Assembly (NCBI GenBank): GCA_002327305.1
Contig: DCUZ01000052.1
Span: forward strand, 1 to 8,809
Direction: 5' to 3'
Source of the DNA: Holophagales bacterium UBA2201
GTDB taxonomy: Bacteria; Acidobacteriota; Thermoanaerobaculia; UBA2201
Length of the DNA: 8,809 nt
Numbering within the stretch: the first letter of the stretch is position 1; each line of letters begins with the position of its first letter. The position numbers and the translations under genes were made by a program. Under the pieces are notes generated by a model. That model was not told the DNA's origin. It worked only from the letters and a program-made list of their open reading frames with translations, and did no database searches. Of the stretch, positions 1 through 5,944 are shown in pieces.

Positions 1-2
1 TC

Positions 3-1421
3 CCGTTCGACTCCGACCGCAAGCGCAGCACGATGATCCGCCGGATGCCGGACGGGAAGCTCCGCGCCTTCATCAACGGCGCCCCCGGCGCGCTGCTTCA
101 GCTCTGCACCGGCCTTTACACCGATGCCGGGATCCGGCCCATGACCGATCCGGACCGGGAGCGCATCCTGGCGCAGAGCGCCGCGATGGCGCGGCAGGCC
201 CTGCGCGTGCTCGGTTCGGCCTACCGCGATCTGGACGACGCGCCGCCCGAGGCCCTCACCGCGGAGGCCGTGGAACGCGACCTCGTGTTCGTCGGTCTGG
301 CGGGCATGCACGACCCTCCCCGGGCCGAGAGCGCCGACGCCGTGGCCCGGTGCCGCGCCGCCGGCATCCGCGTCGTGATGATCACGGGGGACCATCCGGA
401 CACCGCGACGGCCATCGCCCGCGAGCTCGGGATCGCCTCGGGCGAGGATGCCGCCGTGACCGGGCCCGAGCTGGACGGGATGTCCGACGCGGAATTGCGC
501 GAACGCGTCCCCGGGACCGCCGTCTACGCCCGGGTCACCGCCGAGCACAAACTGCGCATCATCCGCGCCTGGAGGGCCGGCGGCGCGGTGGTCGCCATGA
601 CGGGCGACGGGGTCAACGACGCGCCGGCCGTCAAGGGTGCCGACATCGGCATCGCCATGGGCCGGTCGGGCACGGAGGTCACCCGTCAGGCGTCGGACAT
701 GATCATCACCGACGACAATTTCGCCTCCATCGTGGCCGCCGTCGAAGAGGGCCGCGGCATCTATGACAACATCCGCAAGACCCTGCAATACCTCCTGGCG
801 GGCAACACCGGCGAACTCCTGCTGATGACCCTCTGCGTGGTCGTGGGGCTTCCCCCGCCGCTCCTGCCCATCCACCTGCTCTGGATCAATCTCGTCACCG
901 ACGGCCTCCCCGCGCTCTCCCTGGCCGCCGACCCCATCGACCCCGACGTGATGAAGCGGCGCCCGCGCCGCCGGACCGAACGCATCACGGACCGCGGCTT
1001 TCTCCACAGGATGGCCCTCACCGGCTTCCTCACGGCGGGGGTGGCCTTCGCGGTGTATCTCTATGTCCTGACGAGCGGAACCCCTCAAACCGCCCGCACC
1101 TACGCCTTCACCGTGCTGGTCTTCGCCGAACTCCTCCGCGCCTTCGGCGTACGGAGCGAAACCAAGCCCGTCTGGCGCATCTCCCTCTCCACGAACATCA
1201 CCCTCGCCCTCGTGGTGGCGGCTTCGTTCGGCCTCCAGGTGTGGAGCCAGCACAACGCCGCGCTGATGCGCTTCCTGAAGACCTCCCCGGTGCCGTTTGC
1301 CGATTGCCTCCTGCTTCTCGCCGTGGGCACCATCCCGCTGATCGTGCTGGAGATGGTGAAGATCCTGCGCGCCCGCCGGGCGCGAACGACCGGGGGGGAT
1401 GAACATGCCGGGCCCGCATAG
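3..1421 (+). CDS. P-type Ca2+-transporting ATPase, SERCA-like (5' end outside the window)
   Basis: This is the C-terminal part of a type II P-type ATPase that pumps cations across the cytoplasmic membrane using ATP. The frame is open from base 3 and begins inside the nucleotide-binding domain with PFDSDRKRS, so ATG at 33 is internal. Seen in order: the KGA-type ATP-pocket motif as NGAPG (75-89, lysine replaced by Asn), ITGDHPDT near 378, the hinge motif TGDGVNDAP (600-626), and about six membrane segments M5-M10. Compared with SERCA, the Ca2+ ligands are present: Asn and Glu of M5 in GNTGE (804-815), Asn, Thr and Asp of M6 in NLVTDG (888-902), and the M8 Glu in FAELLRAF (1128-1130). These support a two-site Ca2+ pump rather than a Na+/K+ or Mg2+ pump. 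The phosphorylation motif DKTGT and M1-M4 lie upstream of the window. It overlaps the next gene by 23 bases. Family assignment is firm; ion specificity is inferred from the ligands. Confidence 0.93.
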   Translation, partial: PFDSDRKRSTMIRRMPDGKLRAFINGAPGALLQLCTGLYTDAGIRPMTDPDRERILAQSAAMARQALRVLGSAYRDLDDAPPEALTAEAVERDLVFVGLAGMHDPPRAESADAVARCRAAGIRVVMITGDHPDTATAIARELGIASGEDAAVTGPELDGMSDAELRERVPGTAVYARVTAEHKLRIIRAWRAGGAVVAMTGDGVNDAPAVKGADIGIAMGRSGTEVTRQASDMIITDDNFASIVAAVEEGRGIYDNIRKTLQYLLAGNTGELLLMTLCVVVGLPPPLLPIHLLWINLVTDGLPALSLAADPIDPDVMKRRPRRRTERITDRGFLHRMALTGFLTAGVAFAVYLYVLTSGTPQTARTYAFTVLVFAELLRAFGVRSETKPVWRISLSTNITLALVVAASFGLQVWSQHNAALMRFLKTSPVPFADCLLLLAVGTIPLIVLEMVKILRARRARTTGGDEHAGPA

Positions 1422-2292
1422 GCGACCGATCCGCCGGGTCGGGGCGATCCTCCGCCGGGCCGTCGGCACGTTCTTCCGGATCGACGGGGCGCAATGGGCG
1501 GGAGCGTTCGCGTTCAATGCGTTCTTCTCGCTGTTCCCCGTGATGATCCTGCTCGTCGCGATCGCGTCATTCTTCGTGGACCGGGACCGGGCCGGGACCG
1601 AGGCCATCGCCTACCTGGAGAATTACGTGCCGATCAGCGGCGACATGCAGAGCACCATTTCCGACACCATCGCCGGGGTGATCCAGGCGCGCGGGAAGGC
1701 GGGTGCGGTGGCGCTCCTCCTCCTGCTCTGGACATCCCTTTTGTGCTTCTCCACCCTCGTCGACGCCACCAACCGCGCCTGGGGGGGGAAGGAGTACAAC
1801 TGGTGGCGGCTGCCGCTGAAAAGCCTGGCGCTGCTCGGCACCACCGCGGGCGCGGTCCTCCTGGGCATGGCGGCGCCGACGCTGATGCGCTTGGCGAAGC
1901 CATGGTTCCTTGCGGAGAGCGATTTCCATTTGTGGGTCTATGCCCTTGGAAGCTTCATCATCCCCGTGCTGGTGGTGTTGCTCTGCCTGGGCCTGTTTTA
2001 CCGGTTCGCGCCGCGCCGGCCCACGCGGTATTCCGAAGTCTGGGTCGCCGCCCTGTGCGCCACGGTCCTCCTGCAGGCGGCGGACACCCTGTTCGTGATC
2101 TACCTCGATCGCTTCGCCACGCTCAACGCGGTGTACGGGGTGTTCGGCGGGATCATGGCGCTGTTGCTGTGGATCTATTGTTGCGGATGCATCTTCATCT
2201 TCGGCGCCTGCCTGTGCGCGGCGCAGGCCGGAATGCGCTTATTGCCGGAAACGACCCAAGCGGCGCGGGGGAACCCAAGGGAGGGAGCATGA
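1399..2292 (+). CDS. YihY/BrkB (UPF0761) family inner-membrane protein
   Basis: This 297-residue integral membrane protein belongs to the YihY/BrkB family, whose biochemical role is unsettled (sometimes labelled ribonuclease BN or virulence factor BrkB, mostly on historical grounds). Family signs are the first membrane segment with FNAFFSLFPVMILL (residues 39-52), the WTSLLCFSTLVDATNRAWG segment (111-129), hydrophobic segments at about 142-163, 183-203 and 216-236, and a last segment ALLLWIYCCGCIFIFGA (254-270). Five to six membrane helices and the length fit the family. The final segment is rich in cysteine (CCGC, then CLC). The start at 1399 follows a run of G that can act as a ribosome-binding site; ATG at 1405 is an in-frame alternative. 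It starts inside the ATPase gene, and its stop forms an ATGA overlap with the small ORF behind it, so translational coupling on both sides is likely. Confidence 0.9.
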   Translation: MNMPGPHRRPIRRVGAILRRAVGTFFRIDGAQWAGAFAFNAFFSLFPVMILLVAIASFFVDRDRAGTEAIAYLENYVPISGDMQSTISDTIAGVIQARGKAGAVALLLLLWTSLLCFSTLVDATNRAWGGKEYNWWRLPLKSLALLGTTAGAVLLGMAAPTLMRLAKPWFLAESDFHLWVYALGSFIIPVLVVLLCLGLFYRFAPRRPTRYSEVWVAALCATVLLQAADTLFVIYLDRFATLNAVYGVFGGIMALLLWIYCCGCIFIFGACLCAAQAGMRLLPETTQAARGNPREGA

Positions 2293-2444
2293 AATTGCCT
2301 GCCTTGACGCGTGCGTTGGAGTTCTTGCGCAAGACGGACACCCGGCGGAGCGATGCCGGGGAAATCCCATGCCATGCAACCGCGCCCGGGCGGGGCGCAG
2401 GCCCGGATGGCCCTCAAGCAAAGGAGCAAACTGATCATGCCTGA
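2289..2444 (+). CDS. Small hypothetical ORF (51 aa) bridging yihY-like gene and next gene
   Basis: I do not recognise this 51-residue frame. It starts MKLPALTRALEFLRKTD and ends in a hydrophilic, Gly/Pro-rich tail with a single cysteine. Support is positional: ATG 2289 shares the ATGA overlap with the stop of the YihY-like gene, a purine-rich Shine-Dalgarno stretch (AAGGGAGGGAG) lies directly before it, and its TGA at 2442-2444 overlaps the start of the next gene at 2437 by 8 bases. This is the layout of a coupled gene that carries ribosomes between its neighbours. The N-terminal 14 residues could form a short amphipathic helix; there is no signal peptide or full membrane segment. It may be a real small protein, or a decayed or purely coupling ORF. 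No homology evidence is available here. Confidence 0.5.
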   Translation: MKLPALTRALEFLRKTDTRRSDAGEIPCHATAPGRGAGPDGPQAKEQTDHA

Positions 2445-3135
2445 TCTTCTGGTTCTCATCGCCATTATTTTCGCCCTTCTCGCCGCGATCGGCCTCATCG
2501 CTGCGATCAGGGCGCTGAAAGCGCGGAAATGGATCGGCATGGCCGTGGGTCTCACCCTCGCGCTGCTGATGCTTTCACTGTCCGCCCTCTTCTCAACGAT
2601 CAGCATTTCCATCCAGGGATACCGCGCTTTGACCAAGGAGGAACTTGCGGCGGTCGTGAAGGTTGTGCCGACGGATAGGCAGAAATTCACGGCGCGGTTC
2701 ACCTTTCCCGACCAAACGACACAGGTGTTCTCCCTGGCCGGCGATCAGTTGTATGTTGATGCGCACATCCTCAAATGGAAGCCGCTGGCGAACCTCTTCG
2801 GCCTGCACACCTCCTATGAACTCGACCGTGTGGCGGGCCGTTATGCGGACCTCCATGATGAACTGCACGGGGTCCGCACGGTGTATGCGCTGTCCAGGGA
2901 CAAAGCCGTGGATCTATTCCATCTCCGGCGCCGGTTCATGGCGCTCAGCCCCCTGGTGGACGCCGAGTACGGATCCGCAACCTATATCGGATCGGACAAG
3001 GCCGCGGAATTCAAGATCATGGTGTCCTCGTCAGGACTGCTGATCAGAGGGACCGGGCCGCAGGATTCAACGCTGGGCCGCGGCCGCGTGGACCGGGACC
3101 GTGAAAGCCTCAAAGCGGTTCCCGGTCCGAACTGA
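2437..3135 (+). CDS. Conserved-type hypothetical membrane protein, two N-terminal TM helices
   Basis: This 232-residue protein has two hydrophobic segments at the N-terminus (about residues 3-25 and 33-57), followed by a soluble domain of about 170 residues with no catalytic motif that I can name. The soluble part includes GYRALTKEEL (61-70), FTFPDQTTQVFSLAGDQLYV (88-107), ILKWKPLANLFGLHTSYELD (111-130) and RVAGRYADL (131-139). I have a weak memory that similar sequences are annotated only as hypothetical or, loosely, 'multidrug efflux' proteins; the sequence shows no transporter fold. The start at 2437 is chosen because AAGGAG (2421-2426) lies 10 bases upstream and the hydrophobic segment begins at once; the frame is open further upstream, but without such support. 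It overlaps the small ORF by 8 bases and ends 11 bases before the transporter gene. Topology suggests a membrane-anchored domain; which side it faces is unknown. Confidence 0.8.
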   Translation: MPDLLVLIAIIFALLAAIGLIAAIRALKARKWIGMAVGLTLALLMLSLSALFSTISISIQGYRALTKEELAAVVKVVPTDRQKFTARFTFPDQTTQVFSLAGDQLYVDAHILKWKPLANLFGLHTSYELDRVAGRYADLHDELHGVRTVYALSRDKAVDLFHLRRRFMALSPLVDAEYGSATYIGSDKAAEFKIMVSSSGLLIRGTGPQDSTLGRGRVDRDRESLKAVPGPN

Positions 3136-3146
3136 GGAGGAACGGC

Positions 3147-4202
3147 ATGTCGAAAGAAGTCCGCATCGTTGTGGGGATCGTCCTGGGGTTGGCGCTGGCC
3201 GTCCTGGCCTTCAAGCTTCTCCGCCCCTTCTGGCCGAGCCTGGGCTGGGGCCTGCTGCTGGCGCTCCTGCTGGACCCCGTCCAGCAGAGACTGCGCAAGC
3301 GGATGAACCGGCCGTTTTGGCCCGCCTTCCTGACCACCGCCCTGGCCCTGGTCCTCGTGGTCGTCCCCATCAGCCTGCTGCTCATCCGGCTGACCACCGA
3401 GATCTCCACGGCGTATCCGGCGGTCCGGGCACAGGTGGAGTCCCTGCAGAAGGAGGCGCTTCAACAGGGCTCCGGCTACCAGGTCTTTCTGGCCAAGGCC
3501 ACCCCGATCCTGGCCCACTACGGCGTCACATTCTCCGCCGTGACCTCCTTTTTCGCGGACAAGATCGCCGGCCTGGCGCGGGGCTTTTTCGCCGACACCA
3601 TGAAATTCCTGTTCGATCTCTTCTTCACCCTGATCTTCATCTATGTCTTTCTCATGCACGGAAGGGGCCTGAGCGCGCAGGCGGCGCGCCTCCTGCCGAT
3701 GCAGGAGGACCGCAAGCTGGAGCTCTTCGGCCGGCTGAGGAATTTCACCCTGGCCACCTTCCACGGCATCTTTTTCACCGCGTTCATCCAGGGGGCGCTG
3801 GGGTTCATCGGCTATCGTCTCTTCGGTCTGCCGGCCCCCCTGTTTTTCGGCACCCTGACCGCCCTGTTCTCCCTGATCCCGGCCGGCGGCGCCATGCTGG
3901 TCTGGGGGCCCCTGGTCCTGTTCCTGCTGTTCACCGGGGAGACCCTCAAGGGCATCCTCCTGCTGGTCTGGGGGGCCGTCCTCGTCTCCGGAGCGGACAA
4001 TGTGCTGCGCCCCCTGTTGATCGCGGGGCGGACGAGCGTCAACGCCGTGTTCGTGCTGGTGAGCGCCGTGGGGGGCGCCGCCGCGTTCGGGGTCATCGGC
4101 CTGTTCTACGGCCCCATCCTGCTGTTCCTCACCCAGGAGATCGTGCGCCTGATCTCGGAACGCGGGGCGGATCCGGCCGATCCCCCGGGCACATCGGTCT
4201 GA
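3147..4202 (+). CDS. AI-2E family transporter (PerM/YdiK-type permease)
   Basis: This 351-residue polytopic membrane protein fits the AI-2E transporter family in length and layout. Members have been linked to autoinducer-2 export or Na+(Li+)/H+ antiport, but most have no tested substrate. Two closely spaced N-terminal segments (about 6-42) are followed by a segment at about 60-84, then a hydrophilic stretch (85-145), then a C-terminal membrane bundle. The family-typical features are FSLIPAGGAMLVWGP (246-260) and the conserved ending with DNVLRPLLIAGR (287-298), VNAVFVLVSAVGG (301-313) and GVIGLFYGPIL (318-328). The start is set by GAGGAGG (3134-3140), which overlaps the upstream stop codon, with good spacing to ATG 3147. 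It is the last gene of the first block. No terminator hairpin is visible in the 61 bases before the next gene. Confidence 0.9.
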   Translation: MSKEVRIVVGIVLGLALAVLAFKLLRPFWPSLGWGLLLALLLDPVQQRLRKRMNRPFWPAFLTTALALVLVVVPISLLLIRLTTEISTAYPAVRAQVESLQKEALQQGSGYQVFLAKATPILAHYGVTFSAVTSFFADKIAGLARGFFADTMKFLFDLFFTLIFIYVFLMHGRGLSAQAARLLPMQEDRKLELFGRLRNFTLATFHGIFFTAFIQGALGFIGYRLFGLPAPLFFGTLTALFSLIPAGGAMLVWGPLVLFLLFTGETLKGILLLVWGAVLVSGADNVLRPLLIAGRTSVNAVFVLVSAVGGAAAFGVIGLFYGPILLFLTQEIVRLISERGADPADPPGTSV

Positions 4203-4232
4203 TGCCGGACAACGGATGAACGCGCAAAGAGA

Positions 4233-4243
4233 TATGCTATACT
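4233..4243 (+). promoter_or_regulatory. Extended -10 (sigma-70-type) promoter for the sigma-54 activator gene
   Basis: The stretch TATGCTATACT contains a TGn motif (4235-4237) directly before the hexamer TATACT (4238-4243), which is the extended -10 arrangement. The best -35 candidate, ATGAAC at 4216-4221 with a 16-base spacer, matches only three of six consensus positions; extended -10 promoters tolerate a poor -35. Transcription would start near 4250, leaving a leader of about 14 bases with GGTGA before ATG 4264. The AT-rich patch stands out in GC-rich DNA. Sequence-only prediction. Confidence 0.5.
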
Positions 4244-4263
4244 ATAAAATGGTGAAACACATA

Positions 4264-5595
4264 ATGAAGATCCTGGTCGCCGACTCCGACGCGGAGTCAA
4301 GAAAGACACTAAAAAAAGAGTTGGACTCGCTGGAGGGGATCAGCGCGGATGTGGCGGCCACCGGCGCCAAGGCGCTGTCCATGCTCAAGGGCAACGACTA
4401 CGACATCGCCGCGCTCGATCTCGGCATGCCCGGCCTCGACGGCCCCAGCGTTATCCAGGCGGCTGGCGATGCCGAGCTGCCTTGCGACGTGATCGTTCTG
4501 ACGCCCCATGAAACCGTCCAGACGGCCCGGGAATGCCTGCAGCTCGGTGCCTACGCCTATGCCGTCAGGCCCATCAAGATCGAAAAATTGTTCCTGCTCA
4601 TCCAACGGATCGCCGAGAAAAGGGCCCTGGTGCGGGAGAACCTGCGCCTCAAGGAGATCCTGAAGCGGCAGGCGCAGTTCCCGAACATCGTCACGCAGGC
4701 GCCCGTCATGCTCGAACTGCTGGAGACCATGCGCCGGATCGCCCCCTCGGGGGTTCCCGTCCACATCTTCGGGGAGAGCGGGGTCGGCAAGGAACTGGTC
4801 GCACTGGGGATCCATTCCGCTTCGGAGAGGGCGGGCCAGCCCTTCATCGCCCTCAATTGCGCGGCCATCACCGAGAGCATGTTCGAGAGCGAACTGTTCG
4901 GCCATGAGAAGGGGGCGTTCACGGGGGCCCAGGCGCAGAAGCCGGGCCTGCTGGAGATCGCCTCGGGGGGCACCCTCTTCATCGACGAGGTCGGGGAGAT
5001 GCCCATGCAGACCCAGGTCAAACTCTTGCGGGTGCTGGAGACGGGGGTGTTCTACCGGGTGGGCGGCGTGAGGGAGATCACGGTGGACTTCCGCCTGGTT
5101 TCCGCCTCCAACAAGGACCTGATCAAGGAGGCGGAGCGGGGGGGGTTCCGAAAGGACCTGTATTGGCGGATCGGCGGCATGACCCTGCAGGTCCCCCCCC
5201 TGAGGGAGCATCTGGAGGACATCCCCCTTCTGGTCCAGCATTTTTTCAAGATGTACCCCTCCTTCCGGGCCAAGAGCCTGTCGCCCGCCAGCTTCCTGCT
5301 CCTGGCCCGCTACGGCTGGCCCGGCAACGTGCGGGAACTGTTCCACATGGTCCACCGGGCCTGCCTCCTCTCCCGGAAGAACGTCCTGGAGCCCTCCGAT
5401 TTCCCGGGTCTTCTCCCCGTCAACGCCGAGCCGGCGGCGAGCCTGCGGATGGAGGACATGGAACGGGACCACATCCTGAGGATCATGAAAATCACCGACG
5501 GCCATCAGAGAAAAGCGGCGGAGATCCTGGGGATCAGCATCAAGACCCTGTACCGCAAGCTCCTGAAGTACGGGATCCCAAAACCACCGGAATAG
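4264..5595 (+). CDS. Sigma-54-dependent response regulator (NtrC family: REC-AAA+-Fis HTH)
   Basis: This is a 443-residue bacterial enhancer-binding protein that would bind upstream DNA and use ATP to open sigma-54 RNA polymerase complexes. Domains: receiver about 1-115 with phospho-acceptor Asp52 (LDLGMPGLDG) and Thr80; linker helix about 106-140; AAA+ about 142-380; Fis-type HTH at about 413-437. AAA+ motifs are complete: Walker A GESGVGKE (170-177), GAFTGA loop (217-222) for sigma-54 contact, Walker B GGTLFIDE (235-242), sensor I near SASNKDL (280-286), arginine-finger segment FRKDLYWRI (295-303) and GWPGNVREL (351-359). The receiver departs from canon: the acidic pair reads Asp7-Ser8 and the conserved Lys before Pro is Arg102. 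Start 4264 is preferred because MKILVADSD is a normal receiver start, GGTGA lies 8 bases upstream, and the promoter maps to 4233-4243; in-frame ATGs at 4216, 4234 and 4249 would lie before or at the transcript start. No kinase gene is adjacent. The likely target is the sigma-54 promoter 300 bases downstream. Confidence 0.95.
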   Translation: MKILVADSDAESRKTLKKELDSLEGISADVAATGAKALSMLKGNDYDIAALDLGMPGLDGPSVIQAAGDAELPCDVIVLTPHETVQTARECLQLGAYAYAVRPIKIEKLFLLIQRIAEKRALVRENLRLKEILKRQAQFPNIVTQAPVMLELLETMRRIAPSGVPVHIFGESGVGKELVALGIHSASERAGQPFIALNCAAITESMFESELFGHEKGAFTGAQAQKPGLLEIASGGTLFIDEVGEMPMQTQVKLLRVLETGVFYRVGGVREITVDFRLVSASNKDLIKEAERGGFRKDLYWRIGGMTLQVPPLREHLEDIPLLVQHFFKMYPSFRAKSLSPASFLLLARYGWPGNVRELFHMVHRACLLSRKNVLEPSDFPGLLPVNAEPAASLRMEDMERDHILRIMKITDGHQRKAAEILGISIKTLYRKLLKYGIPKPPE

Positions 5596-5638
5596 TTTCC
5601 CTTTCAAATTGATACGGGAGGAGGCGACTTCCGCCATC

Positions 5639-5776
5639 AAAGCGGGAAGGCGGGAAAGCCAGAACGCCTAACGCGGAAACTATCCCGGCTTCAAGCCGCC
5701 CCGCGCTGACCGCTAACCGCTTATGGAGTTCGCGGATTGTTTTTGCGAGCCTTCCCGCCTTGAGCATTCCCGCTTT
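5639..5776. repeat. Large nested inverted repeat (possible MITE-like element or structured RNA)
   Basis: The left side carries AAAGCGGGAA (5639-5648) running directly into AAGGCGGGAA (5647-5656). The right side carries exact reverse complements in mirrored order: TTCCCGCCTT (5752-5761), then TTCCCGCTTT (5767-5776). The right arm has five bases between the two motifs, while on the left they overlap by two, so a folded stem would bulge there. Smaller inverted repeats lie inside. The roughly 95-base interior encodes nothing recognisable, and no clear target-site duplication flanks the ends. It could be a miniature transposable or REP-like element, or a structured transcript end of the regulator gene. 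Confidence 0.5.
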
Positions 5777-5825
5777 CACGCATTGGCAAGACCATACGCC
5801 GAATCACCCGCAAAATGCGCATGGG

Positions 5826-5873
5826 CCGGTCAAGGTGCCCTGCCCGCCGGTCCAAGTGACCGGTTCGACCGGT
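5826..5873. promoter_or_regulatory. Cluster of CCGGTC/GACCGG half-sites, putative activator-binding sites
   Basis: CCGGTC occurs at 5826-5831 and 5847-5852, and its reverse complement GACCGG at 5858-5863 and 5867-5872. The second and third form a perfect palindrome with a five-base spacer (CCGGTC-CAAGT-GACCGG, 5847-5863). An overlapping one is ACCGGT-TCG-ACCGGT (5859-5873). Dyads of this type are what Fis-type HTH dimers of NtrC-family activators bind. The cluster ends about 19 bases before the sigma-54 promoter, roughly -45 to -92 from the predicted start, which is close but possible for such an activator. That the adjacent regulator binds here is an inference. Confidence 0.55.
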
Positions 5874-5891
5874 GAACAATGGGAAATGCTC

Positions 5892-5907
5892 TGGCATGCT
5901 TCTTGCA
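5892..5907 (+). promoter_or_regulatory. Sigma-54 (-24/-12) promoter
   Basis: TGGCATGCTTCTTGCA matches every defined position of the sigma-54 consensus TGGCAYRNNNNTTGCW. The invariant GG (5893-5894) and GC (5905-5906) are separated by exactly 10 bases. Transcription should begin about 12 bases after the GC, near 5918, giving a leader of about 27 bases that contains AAGGAG (5930-5935) before ATG 5945. It lies downstream of a gene for a GAFTGA-containing activator, which raises confidence that it is functional. Confidence 0.85.
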
Positions 5908-5944
5908 AAAGCAAAAGATATCCTAAATTAAGGAGAACCGCAGC

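Larger units (their letters stand above)
5596..5944. other. 349-base intergenic regulatory region
   Basis: No protein-coding gene is supported here. The first part (5609-5776) is rich in inverted repeats: TTGAT (5609-5613) opposite ATCAA (5636-5640), a long nested repeat (5639-5776), CGCGG at 5672-5676 and 5731-5735 against CCGCG at 5701-5705, and GGCTTCAAGCC at 5687-5697. None is followed by a T-run at a typical terminator distance, so termination of the regulator gene is unresolved. The second part (5815-5944) contains the 8-base palindrome ATGCGCAT (5815-5822), the CCGGTC cluster, the sigma-54 promoter and the ribosome-binding site of the cytochrome gene. Confidence 0.7.

Noticed and set aside
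1494..2288. Long + strand frame continuous with the 51-codon small ORF
   Set aside because: Its Gly/Arg/Pro-rich translation is a frame-shifted shadow of the YihY-like gene. Only the part from ATG 2289 has its own translation signals.
2311..2436. N-terminal extension of the two-TM hypothetical protein
   Set aside because: There is no ribosome-binding site at 2311, and AAGGAG at 2421-2426 clearly favours ATG 2437.
4309..5640. 443-codon open frame on the minus strand
   Set aside because: It lies opposite the sigma-54 regulator, whose motifs are all intact. The minus-strand product has no recognisable motif and is a by-product of GC-rich codon use.
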